DNA from: Burkholderiaceae bacterium
GTDB taxonomy: Bacteria > Pseudomonadota > Gammaproteobacteria > Burkholderiales > Burkholderiaceae
Assembly: GCA_023253905.1 (NCBI GenBank)
Contig: JALREG010000430.1
Span: 1 to 6,004, forward strand
DNA length: 6,004 nt
Direction: 5' to 3'
How positions within the stretch are numbered: the stretch's first letter is position 1; every line of letters starts with the position of its first letter. The notes below the pieces were generated by a model. It had not been told where the DNA came from and made no database searches. It saw only the letters and a program-made list of their open reading frames with translations. Both the position numbers and the translations under genes were made by a program. Shown here piece after piece: positions 1 through 5,922 of this stretch.

Positions 1-108
1 GGGCTTGAAACCATGAAGAACTCGCCCGCACAGGCTGATCAGCTGGTGCAGGCAGAGTTGCAGCGCTGGTCGGGCATCATTGCGCGCCTCAATCTGAAAC
101 TTGAATAA
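1..108 (+). CDS. C-terminal end of a Bug/TctC-family tripartite tricarboxylate transporter substrate-binding protein (5' truncated by window edge)
   Basis: Frame 1 is open from the left edge to TAA at 106-108 and encodes 35 residues, the start lying outside the window. The tail has the usual ending of Bug (TctC) periplasmic binding proteins: an amphipathic helix with E-x-x-R-W-x-x-I-I followed by a short segment ending K-L-E (here 'ELQRWSGIIARLNLKLE'). Known members are exported proteins that capture carboxylates or other small organic acids, sometimes for a TctAB permease. The call rests on this short C-terminal pattern and on the frame running cleanly to a stop. The next gene lies 71 bp downstream on the same strand, so the two could be cotranscribed. 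An unrelated protein with a similar helical end cannot be excluded. Confidence 0.6.
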   Translation, partial: GLETMKNSPAQADQLVQAELQRWSGIIARLNLKLE

Positions 109-179
109 GGGGCATCGGCCTGTAGACGTGAGCGACCTCGATTCAGTTCGCCGCGTCCCGCGGGCCGAAGTGACAGGCC

Positions 180-1070
180 ATGAATACTCAACGCGCCCCC
201 GTCCGCCTCAAGGCCATGATCGGCGACTATCCGATCACACGCCGGCTTCTGAGCGGCCAGGTCTCCTCAAGTCGCTACGCGTTTGATTTTGCCGACGTGA
301 AGGTACCGAACACCGCCTTCAAGCGAACGGTGCGGGAACTTGAGTTCGACGTCTCCGAACTCGCCATCGTCACCTTTCTGCAAGCCTTTGACGCGGGTAT
401 TCCGCTGGTGCTGCTACCTGCCGTCATCGTCAGCCGTTTTCAACATCCGTTTCTGATGTTTGACAGCCGCCGCGGACACCTCCGGCCCCAGGACCTTCGA
501 GGCAAACGCATCGGGGTGCGCTCTTACTGCGTCACCACCGTGACCTGGATCCGCGGGATGTTGCAGGCCGACCATGGCATTGCCCCGCAGGACAACCGCT
601 GGATCACCTTTGAGGACGCGCATGTCGCGCAATGGCGAGACCCGCCCTGGGCCGAGCGGGCAGACCCCGCTCGCGACATGCTGCAGATGCTCGAGGCGGG
701 CGAAATCGATGCAGCCGTACTCGGCGCACCACCCGCCGACAAGCCGCACATCAAACCGGTGTTCGCCGATCCCGCACAGAACAGCCGAGACTGGTCCGCG
801 CGACACCAGGTCATCCAGATCAACCACATGATCGTACTCAAACGCTCACTCGTGGACGAGCATCCAGATTTTCCGAAAGCGCTGATGGCACTTCTCGAGC
901 AGAGCGCCGGCAGCAATCTGTCAGAAGCCGACGCGCTTGCACACCCGCGAGGGCTTTCGGCGGTGCGGCCCCACCTCGACTACGCGATTGACATGGTGCA
1001 TCGCCAGGGCCTCACACGTGAACGACTGCCGCTTGAGTCGTTCTTTCATCCGACCACGCTGATCGGCTGA
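180..1070 (+). CDS. NMT1 / 4,5-dihydroxyphthalate decarboxylase-like protein (type-2 periplasmic-binding-protein fold), no signal peptide
   Basis: This 296-residue protein resembles the group annotated as 4,5-dihydroxyphthalate decarboxylase (Pht5-like) or 'ABC transporter substrate-binding protein'. Visible family features are GDYPITRRLLSGQV near residues 15-28, EFDVSEL at 55-61, SRFQHP at 85-90 and the hinge-like block from LRGKRIGV to WIRGML at 106-128. ITFEDAH follows at 142-148, a GEIDAAVLG segment at 174-182 and INHMIVLK at 214-221. There is no hydrophobic leader, so it is probably cytoplasmic, which fits an enzyme better than a transport receptor. Pht5 decarboxylates 4,5-dihydroxyphthalate to protocatechuate; whether this protein does is unknown, because the fold group is broad. 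ATG 180 is chosen because an in-frame TGA lies at 171-173 and the family motif begins about 14 residues in. The Shine-Dalgarno is weak (GAAGTG at 168-173 region). The gene follows a Bug-like gene and ends 2 bp from an opposing tRNA. Confidence 0.8.
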   Translation: MNTQRAPVRLKAMIGDYPITRRLLSGQVSSSRYAFDFADVKVPNTAFKRTVRELEFDVSELAIVTFLQAFDAGIPLVLLPAVIVSRFQHPFLMFDSRRGHLRPQDLRGKRIGVRSYCVTTVTWIRGMLQADHGIAPQDNRWITFEDAHVAQWRDPPWAERADPARDMLQMLEAGEIDAAVLGAPPADKPHIKPVFADPAQNSRDWSARHQVIQINHMIVLKRSLVDEHPDFPKALMALLEQSAGSNLSEADALAHPRGLSAVRPHLDYAIDMVHRQGLTRERLPLESFFHPTTLIG

Positions 1071-1072
1071 TC

Positions 1073-1146
1073 TGGAGCGGGTGATGGGAATCGAACCCAC
1101 GTCATCAGCTTGGGAAGCTGAGGTTCTGCCATTGAACTACACCCGC
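1073..1146 (-). tRNA. tRNA-Gly (anticodon CCC), CCA encoded
   Basis: Read on the minus strand from 1146 to 1073, the sequence folds into a full cloverleaf of 74 nt. The acceptor stem GCGGGTG pairs perfectly with CACCCGC; the discriminator is T and CCA is encoded at 1075-1073. The D arm contains GTTC and GAAC around AATGGCA. The anticodon stem TCAGC/GCTGA encloses the loop TTCCCAA, putting CCC at 1114-1112, which reads GGG glycine codons. The T arm carries the invariant TTCGATT loop. It resembles the E. coli glyU (CCC) isoacceptor rather than the TCC one: the loop register gives CCC, not TCC. It lies on the same strand as the upstream MFS gene and converges on the gene ending at 1070. Confidence 0.97.
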
Positions 1147-1156
1147 GAGCCACAGA

Positions 1157-1162
1157 ATTGTA
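1157..1162 (-). promoter_or_regulatory. -10 box of the tRNA-Gly promoter
   Basis: On the minus strand this is TACAAT, one base from the sigma-70 consensus TATAAT. It ends 10 nt upstream of the first tRNA base, which would give a 5' leader of only a few nucleotides, as is common for bacterial tRNA genes. No good -35 hexamer is seen 16-19 nt further upstream (that stretch is GC-rich, around GGCGCC). The whole spacer between the MFS stop and the tRNA is 57 bp, so the promoter must lie here unless the tRNA is read through from the MFS gene. Confidence 0.5.
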
Positions 1163-1203
1163 GCGGAACGCGGATCCATGGCGCCAGCCAGACCCGCAGT
1201 TGA

Positions 1204-2535
1204 TCAGGCCGGGATAGGCGCACGTCCAGTCATACGACTGCGCCTGAGCAGCAGAACGGCGACCGACACGGTGAACAGGTTCCACAAAATACCGTTCACG
1301 AACGCAGCGTCATACGAGCCGGTGAGGTCGAAAATGCTGCCTGACAACCAGCCGCCCAGGGCCATGCCGAGCAGGGTTGAGTTGATCACCAGCGCAATCC
1401 GGGTGGCTGAACCCACAGCCGGGAAATATTCGCGCACCACGAGCGCGTACGAAGGCACGATTCCGCCCTGGAACAACCCGAACAGAATCGCAATGACATA
1501 CAGCGCGCCCAGTCCGTCAAACAGCAGATAGAGTGACAGCGCAACGGCCTGCAGCACGGCTCCGGCAAGAAGCGTACGCAGACCACCAATCCGATCAGCC
1601 ACCCAGCCAGAGATCAGTCGGCTCACGATGCCAAAGCCCAGCATGAGCGACAGCATCTGCGCGCCGGCAGCGCTGCCATAGCCGAGGTCGCCGCAGTACG
1701 CCACGATATGCACCTGCGGCATGGACATCGCTACGCAGCAAGCCACTCCCGCTCCGCATAGCAGGACCATGACAAGGTTCGCTGGCAGACCGAACGGACG
1801 AACGCTGCCGGGCTGAACAGGGCCGAGCGTCTGCGCCGCGTGAGTGGGCTCCCCGGCGCGAGTCGCGGTCTGTGCCGATCCAGCCTCCGGCGCATTCGAA
1901 GCCGGTGCAGCCCGAGCGCCACTCGCATCGGAAAGCGGGGCCCGGATCCGGAACATGGCGAGTAATGGGAGCGTGGTGACCAGGCAGAACACACCCAGGC
2001 CAATATAGGTGGATCGCCATCCCCAGCTCTCGGAAAGCGCCTGGACGATCGGCGGCCAAACGGTGCCAGCGAGGTAATTGCCGCTCGCGCAGATGGCGAC
2101 CGCGATGCCGCGGCGGCGGTTGAACCAGAGCGATGCGTCGGCAATCAGCGGCGAGAATCCGCCCGCCGTTCCGAGAAAACCGATCAACACGCCCTGAATG
2201 ATCGACAGGCTGAGAAGCCCGGGCGCGTGGGCAGCCGCGACAAAGCCCAGGCCCAATGTCACCGAGCCGATCGCAAGCGGCACCCGCACCCCAAACCGAT
2301 CAGAGACCTTTCCCATCACCACGCCACCGATGCCAAAGCCGATCATGGTGAGCGTGTACGGCAAGGAGGCACCCGCACGATCGACCGCGAACTCGCTCTG
2401 TACCGCTGGCAGGATCACGACGATTGCATACATGCCGCAGCTCGAGAGCGTCATGAATGCGAGGCTCGCAGCCAGACGCAGCCAGGCGTACCGGCTCTCG
2501 ATCAGCGAACCGGTGTCGGTGGCGACGGCAGTCAT
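1204..2535 (-). CDS. Major facilitator superfamily (MFS) transporter, 12 membrane segments, substrate unknown
   Basis: From ATG at 2535 this is a 443-residue inner-membrane protein, a normal MFS length. About twelve hydrophobic helices are visible (roughly residues 18-42, 57-75, 86-102, 104-128, 142-166, 173-195, then 250-272, 286-308, 318-338, 341-365, 376-400, 408-432). The signature loop between helices 2 and 3, GKVSDRFGVR (75-84), is repeated between helices 8 and 9 as GWVADRIGGLR (310-320), as expected for the duplicated MFS fold. The central cytoplasmic loop (about 196-248) is long and rich in Ala, Pro and Ser. Overall it looks like the monocarboxylate/oxalate-formate antiporter-like branch, but I cannot name a substrate. 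The frame is open back to a GTG at 2661, but the added 42 residues are Arg/Pro-rich and unlike a transporter N-terminus. The Shine-Dalgarno before 2535 is poor. It is divergent from the lipoprotein gene and 57 bp upstream of the tRNA. Confidence 0.9.
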   Translation of the reverse strand: MTAVATDTGSLIESRYAWLRLAASLAFMTLSSCGMYAIVVILPAVQSEFAVDRAGASLPYTLTMIGFGIGGVVMGKVSDRFGVRVPLAIGSVTLGLGFVAAAHAPGLLSLSIIQGVLIGFLGTAGGFSPLIADASLWFNRRRGIAVAICASGNYLAGTVWPPIVQALSESWGWRSTYIGLGVFCLVTTLPLLAMFRIRAPLSDASGARAAPASNAPEAGSAQTATRAGEPTHAAQTLGPVQPGSVRPFGLPANLVMVLLCGAGVACCVAMSMPQVHIVAYCGDLGYGSAAGAQMLSLMLGFGIVSRLISGWVADRIGGLRTLLAGAVLQAVALSLYLLFDGLGALYVIAILFGLFQGGIVPSYALVVREYFPAVGSATRIALVINSTLLGMALGGWLSGSIFDLTGSYDAAFVNGILWNLFTVSVAVLLLRRSRMTGRAPIPA

Positions 2536-2716
2536 GGGGCGGGGAGCATCATCTTGGGGTCGACTATGCCACAGCGGAGCGCGAGCCCCGGTCGCCGACC
2601 GCGGGGGACGGGACGATGACTGTACGAACGCGATATTCCGGATTACCCTTCGAGACCGCACGTAACGGGCACGCAGGTAGCGGGTACATCAATACAGCCA
2701 ACAAAGGAGACATGCC
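2536..2716. promoter_or_regulatory. Divergent intergenic region between MFS transporter and GDSL lipoprotein
   Basis: These 181 bp must hold the promoters of both divergent genes, assuming the MFS protein starts at 2535. I see no pair of hexamers close to sigma-70 consensus in either direction and no clear operator palindrome. The only confident element is the Shine-Dalgarno of the rightward gene at its right end. Confidence 0.4.
2704..2709 (+). promoter_or_regulatory. Shine-Dalgarno site that fixes a TTG start
   Basis: AAGGAG is a near-perfect ribosome binding site. It stands 7 nt before TTG 2717 and only 2 nt before ATG 2712. The ATG frame ends after two codons (ATG CCT TGA), so it cannot encode the lipoprotein. 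Spacing and frame therefore point to TTG 2717 as the start. Confidence 0.8.
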
Positions 2717-4558
2717 TTGAATCTCAGAGCCTTTCGCCGATCCGCCTTGCAGGCCACCCTTGCTGTATCGCTTGCGGCGTCACTCCTTCTCACCGGCTGC
2801 TCGGACTCCACCAACACCAATGTTCCCGGAGAGCTTGAGGTCGCCGTCTCATCGGGCTACCCGATTCTCGGAGCAACGGTCACATTGAAGGGCTCGAATG
2901 GCGCCAGCCTGCAGGTGGTCGACACCGCCAAAACCGGCAGCGTCAAGATTCCACGCGTTGAAGCGCTCGGCGTTCTCGGGTTCGGCCCCTACCTCGTGCA
3001 GAGCGTGGGGGGCGCAGCGAATGGCGTACCGATCACGGAGCAGTATTTCTCCATCGCAAGCAGTGATGCAGGGCGCACCAATGTCACGCCCATCACCCAT
3101 CTGATCGCGGTCGAAGCCACGGGCTCGACCAATACCGACGGGATCAAGAAGCTCTTCTCGAGCGGCTTTGATTCGGCCAAAGCGCAGCAGCTCACGTCGG
3201 CCAAGCTCGCCACGGCGAAAACCAGTGTGAACGAGGTTCTGAAAAGTGTTAATCCACGGATCGACCTGTCCACTTACGATCCGCTTTCCGCCTCGTTCAA
3301 GTTCGGCGATGCGATCGACAGCCAGCTCGATTATCTGAAGCTTGCGCTACGCAGCACCAGCAAGTCGCTCGATGACGTGCAAGGCTTTATTGCCAAGGCG
3401 GCAAAAAAAGAATTCAACGCCAATGACATTGGCGACATCAAACCCATCAAGCGCGTGATCGCGTTTGGTGACAGCCTGACCGATGGCGGCACCTACACGG
3501 TGTGGGCGTCCTTCGCTGCGTCAGGACAACCGCGGTTTGACCCTGCCACGCCGCTGCCGTCACTGGAATCTGCCTCGATCTGGGGGGGCAAGTTCACCAC
3601 CAACCCTGGAAAGGTCTGGGTTGAGCATCTCGCAGCCTCCTATGGGTACGCGATCAAGCCTGCCATGCTGATGGGCGGAACGCAGCCCTCAGCGAATTTG
3701 CTGCAGTTGGGATGCAGTACCTGCACCAACTATGCCCAGGGCGGTTCGCGCGTTGCGCTACAGCCCGGAATCGGTAATCGGGGTACGGCAGCCGGCCCAT
3801 CGAACTATGACCGGGCAAGCGCGTTCAACGCCGCCTCCACCATCCCAGTCAAAGAGCAGATCGACATCCACCTGGGCAACCCCGGTGAGGGTAAATTCAA
3901 GGCTGGTGATCTGGTGGTGGTCTTCGCCGGAGCCAACGATATTTTCATCCAGGCTCAGAGCGGGCAAAGCCAGCAGGCAATCGCCGAAGCGGTCGGTGCC
4001 GCTGCCATGCAGTTGGCCGAGCAAGCGGCCCGGCTGAAGGCCGCCAACGCCAGTTCGCTGGTGGTCATCGGCCTGCCCGACATGGGCAAAACCCCATCGG
4101 GTGCGGCGAGCGGTGCTGCGAGTGCCGCGGGCCTGAGCGCGCTGTCGCTTCAGGTGTTCAATGGCACGCTTGCGGCGGCACTCAAGGCGCAAAACATCGT
4201 GTTCGTCGATCCCAACGAGATTCTCACCGCCGTCCTGACCAAGCCGGCAGACTACGGTTTAAAAGTCACGATCGATACCGACGCGAGCAAGGCGCTCGCG
4301 AGCACGGCCTGCGGAATCAATCAGATTGCAGCAGCCGCTCAGTTTGATGATCCCAAGAATCCCAGCTCGCTTTACTGCTCCACGCCGAACACAACGGCCT
4401 CCAATGTCGGCACACTGCGCGCCGCCGGCGCCGACGCCACCTACATGTTCGCCGACGGCGTGCATCCCAGCTCACAGACGCATAAGGTGCTGGCGGACTA
4501 TCTCGGCAGCAAGCTGCCGCGCCTTCTCACCGACGCGATGCCGGCGACAGCAAAGTAG
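2717..4558 (+). CDS. GDSL/SGNH-family esterase or lipase, lipoprotein with an extra N-terminal region
   Basis: This is a 613-residue exported hydrolase. Residues 1-28 are a lipoprotein signal peptide: basic start, hydrophobic core, lipobox LTGC with Cys28 as lipidation site. Ser29 at the +2 position favours the outer membrane. Residues about 36-125 look like a beta-rich, Ig- or carboxypeptidase-regulatory-like domain (GYPILGATVTLKG); 124-136 reads TPITHLIAVEATG and about 140-240 is helical. The catalytic domain starts near 243. Block I is FGDSLTDGG with nucleophile Ser253; block II is NYAQGGS (338-344); block III is GAND (405-408) with the oxyanion-hole Asn407; block V is DGVH with Asp580 and His583. 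All four SGNH residues are thus present and activity is expected. The class is closest to the phospholipase/lecithinase/hemolysin-type GDSL hydrolases. Cys333, Cys336, Cys532 and Cys554 could form disulfides outside the cytoplasm. The substrate is unknown, and no autotransporter barrel is present. Translation starts at TTG behind a strong Shine-Dalgarno. Confidence 0.9.
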   Translation: MNLRAFRRSALQATLAVSLAASLLLTGCSDSTNTNVPGELEVAVSSGYPILGATVTLKGSNGASLQVVDTAKTGSVKIPRVEALGVLGFGPYLVQSVGGAANGVPITEQYFSIASSDAGRTNVTPITHLIAVEATGSTNTDGIKKLFSSGFDSAKAQQLTSAKLATAKTSVNEVLKSVNPRIDLSTYDPLSASFKFGDAIDSQLDYLKLALRSTSKSLDDVQGFIAKAAKKEFNANDIGDIKPIKRVIAFGDSLTDGGTYTVWASFAASGQPRFDPATPLPSLESASIWGGKFTTNPGKVWVEHLAASYGYAIKPAMLMGGTQPSANLLQLGCSTCTNYAQGGSRVALQPGIGNRGTAAGPSNYDRASAFNAASTIPVKEQIDIHLGNPGEGKFKAGDLVVVFAGANDIFIQAQSGQSQQAIAEAVGAAAMQLAEQAARLKAANASSLVVIGLPDMGKTPSGAASGAASAAGLSALSLQVFNGTLAAALKAQNIVFVDPNEILTAVLTKPADYGLKVTIDTDASKALASTACGINQIAAAAQFDDPKNPSSLYCSTPNTTASNVGTLRAAGADATYMFADGVHPSSQTHKVLADYLGSKLPRLLTDAMPATAK

Positions 4559-4569
4559 GCGTCGCGCGG

Positions 4570-4622
4570 CATTCCATCCAGCACGCTGTCCGGTGCCGAT
4601 CACGGTACCGGACAGTGGAATG
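4570..4622 (+). terminator. Large interrupted hairpin after the GDSL gene, possible transcription end or RNA stability element
   Basis: A 12-bp stem (4586-4597 with 4604-4615, one G-U pair) encloses a 6-nt loop GATCAC. Outside it, CATTCCA (4570-4576) pairs perfectly with TGGAATG (4616-4622), leaving a 9-nt bulge on the left side only. The inner stem begins 27 nt after the stop codon. No U-tract follows in either direction, so it does not meet the rule for an intrinsic terminator; it may protect the 3' end or act with Rho. Confidence 0.5.
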
Positions 4623-4716
4623 TCCTTGCACGAGGGCATTCATACGGCAGCCGCCTCCACCAGGCCAACCGCCGGGTAGCGGATGGCCGTCCCCAGGATC
4701 GCGAGCTAACGAGCGG

Positions 4717-4774
4717 GAGGGCAACACCCCGGGCACTGGCGCCCCTGGCGAGGGGAGCCCTCTGCACGCTTTTT
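4717..4774 (+). terminator. Weak candidate terminator in the convergent gap
   Basis: CCCCT (4742-4746) pairs with AGGGG (4751-4755) around the loop GGCG. GAGGGC (4717-4722) can pair with GCCCTC (4757-4762) around it; an alternative GGC/GCC extension competes for the same bases. A run of five T follows at 4770-4774, then CTT. The T run is 7 nt from the outer stem, more than in a standard terminator, so the call is tentative. It would serve the rightward GDSL gene just before the opposing gene's stop. Confidence 0.3.
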
Positions 4775-4775
4775 C

Positions 4776-5768
4776 TTATTCAACCTTGGCGCCCGATTTA
4801 CGGATGATTGAACGCATACGACCGGTTTCGCTCCGCATAAAAGCGCTGAATTGTTCGGGGCTCATCTGAAGTGGGACCATCCCGGCTGCGATGAGACTCT
4901 TTTCAACGAATTCCCGATCACTCAGGATCGAGGCAACCGCCTGGCTCAGCTTACCGATCACGTCCGCCGGTGTCGCCGCTGGTGCAACGAACCCATACCA
5001 CGCGCCAATATCCATGTCGGGAAGTCCAGCCTCGGCGAACGTGGGGACGGTGGGCAGCAGCGGATTGCGGGCCGCGCCGCTCAGGGCCAGAACCTTGATA
5101 CGACCGTTGGCAATGAAACCCTGGATCGTCGGGATACCTGGGAAGGTGAACAGCACCTGCCCACCCAGTACGTCGGCCACAGCGGGTGCAGATCCCTTGT
5201 AGGCGACGTGCGCGAGATCAGTCGCCGTGAGCACCTTGAACATTTCACCCATGATGTGGGCCTGGCTACCCACGCCGTAGGACCCATAGCTCAGTTGACC
5301 TCGCCGCGCTTTGACGTAGTCGATGAGTTCGCCCACTGAATTGGCGGGCAGCGTTGACGCGACCGCAAGCGTGAGCGGCAAATAGGAACTCGACGCGACG
5401 GGTGCGAAGTCGCGGACCATGTCGTAGGCGAGTTTTTGAAACAGGACAACATTGAGGACAAATGTCTGATCATTGGAGAACAACAGCGTGTAGCCGTCGG
5501 GGGCGGCTCGCGCAACGACCTCGGCACCAATCGCGGTGTTGGCGCCCGCACGGTTTTCAACCACCACGGGCTGCCCAAGCCGTGCCGACAGTTGACCCGC
5601 CATCAATCGACCCGTGATGTCGGTCGCGCCCCCTGGTGCAAACGGCACGACCAGGCGGATCGGCCGCGACGGGTAATTGTCGACCTGCGCCGCGCAAGGC
5701 AGGGCGATCCCCAATGCCGCCAGAAGGGCGCTCATGGCGAGCAGGCGGCGGACAAAGCAGACAATCAT
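4776..5768 (-). CDS. Bug/TctC-family tripartite tricarboxylate transporter substrate-binding protein
   Basis: This 330-residue protein is a complete periplasmic binding protein of the Bug family, which holds one small organic acid or related solute in a cleft between two lobes. A Sec signal peptide covers residues 1-27 (Arg7-Arg8, hydrophobic core, likely cut after CAA before Gln28). Family blocks are NYPSRPIRLVVPFAPGGATD (31-50) with the ligand-loop PFAPGG and Asp50, and ENRAGANTAIG (71-81). PDGYTLL lies at 90-96, YGSYGVGSQAH at 161-171, HVAYKGSAPAVADVLGGQV at 187-205, VPTFAEAGLPD at 241-251 and WYGFVAPA at 257-264. ATG 5768 is chosen because the signal peptide begins there and AGGAG lies 8 nt upstream; the frame stays open to an ATG at 5924 but those 52 residues look non-coding. 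The ligand is unknown. No TctA or TctB gene is in the window, which is usual for 'orphan' Bug genes. The gene is divergent from a flavin oxidoreductase, a common catabolic arrangement. Confidence 0.93.
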   Translation of the reverse strand: MIVCFVRRLLAMSALLAALGIALPCAAQVDNYPSRPIRLVVPFAPGGATDITGRLMAGQLSARLGQPVVVENRAGANTAIGAEVVARAAPDGYTLLFSNDQTFVLNVVLFQKLAYDMVRDFAPVASSSYLPLTLAVASTLPANSVGELIDYVKARRGQLSYGSYGVGSQAHIMGEMFKVLTATDLAHVAYKGSAPAVADVLGGQVLFTFPGIPTIQGFIANGRIKVLALSGAARNPLLPTVPTFAEAGLPDMDIGAWYGFVAPAATPADVIGKLSQAVASILSDREFVEKSLIAAGMVPLQMSPEQFSAFMRSETGRMRSIIRKSGAKVE

Positions 5769-5922
5769 TTTCGAAACTCCTAAGCTAGACTCATGGGCAG
5801 CGCGGGCGTTGTGCCAATGCCGACCGGTCGTCAATGCTCGCCCCAAATCGCCTGCGGTGTCCAGCGGGTAACGCATCCTGCCCTCAACCCGATCCGAGCC
5901 CACCGATCGCCAGCCTTCAATC
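5769..5922. promoter_or_regulatory. Divergent intergenic region between Bug gene and FAD monooxygenase
   Basis: These 154 bp separate two divergent starts and should contain both promoters. On the minus strand a TTGACG hexamer resembling a -35 box is present around 5830-5835, but no good -10 follows at the right distance. No clear operator was identified. Confidence 0.35.
5777..5781 (-). promoter_or_regulatory. Shine-Dalgarno of the Bug-family gene
   Basis: AGGAG on the minus strand, 8 nt before ATG 5768. It decides the start in favour of 5768 over the upstream in-frame ATG at 5924. Confidence 0.75.

Noticed and set aside
414..916. Minus-strand open frames of 130 and 137 codons opposite the decarboxylase-like gene
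   Set aside because: The plus-strand protein shows clear family motifs; the minus frames have compositions typical of antisense reading.
1073..1146. tRNA-Gly with anticodon TCC
   Set aside because: Counting the seven-base loop TTCCCAA between the five-base stems puts CCC at positions 34-36.
1046..1285. Minus-strand open frame of 79 codons across the tRNA
   Set aside because: It covers the tRNA and the 3' ends of two genes; the tRNA explains the sequence.
2536..2661. N-terminal extension of the MFS gene to GTG 2661 (42 extra residues)
   Set aside because: The added residues are Arg/Pro/Ser-rich with no family likeness, would use up most of the divergent promoter region, and the ATG at 2535 gives a normal MFS N-terminus.
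3758..4192. 144-codon open frame on the minus strand inside the GDSL gene
   Set aside because: It lies fully opposite the catalytic domain, whose motifs are intact, and its translation has no recognisable domain; GC-rich genes often leave such antisense frames open.
4851..5339. Plus-strand 162-codon open frame opposite the Bug gene
   Set aside because: It is antisense to conserved Bug family blocks and has no family signal of its own.
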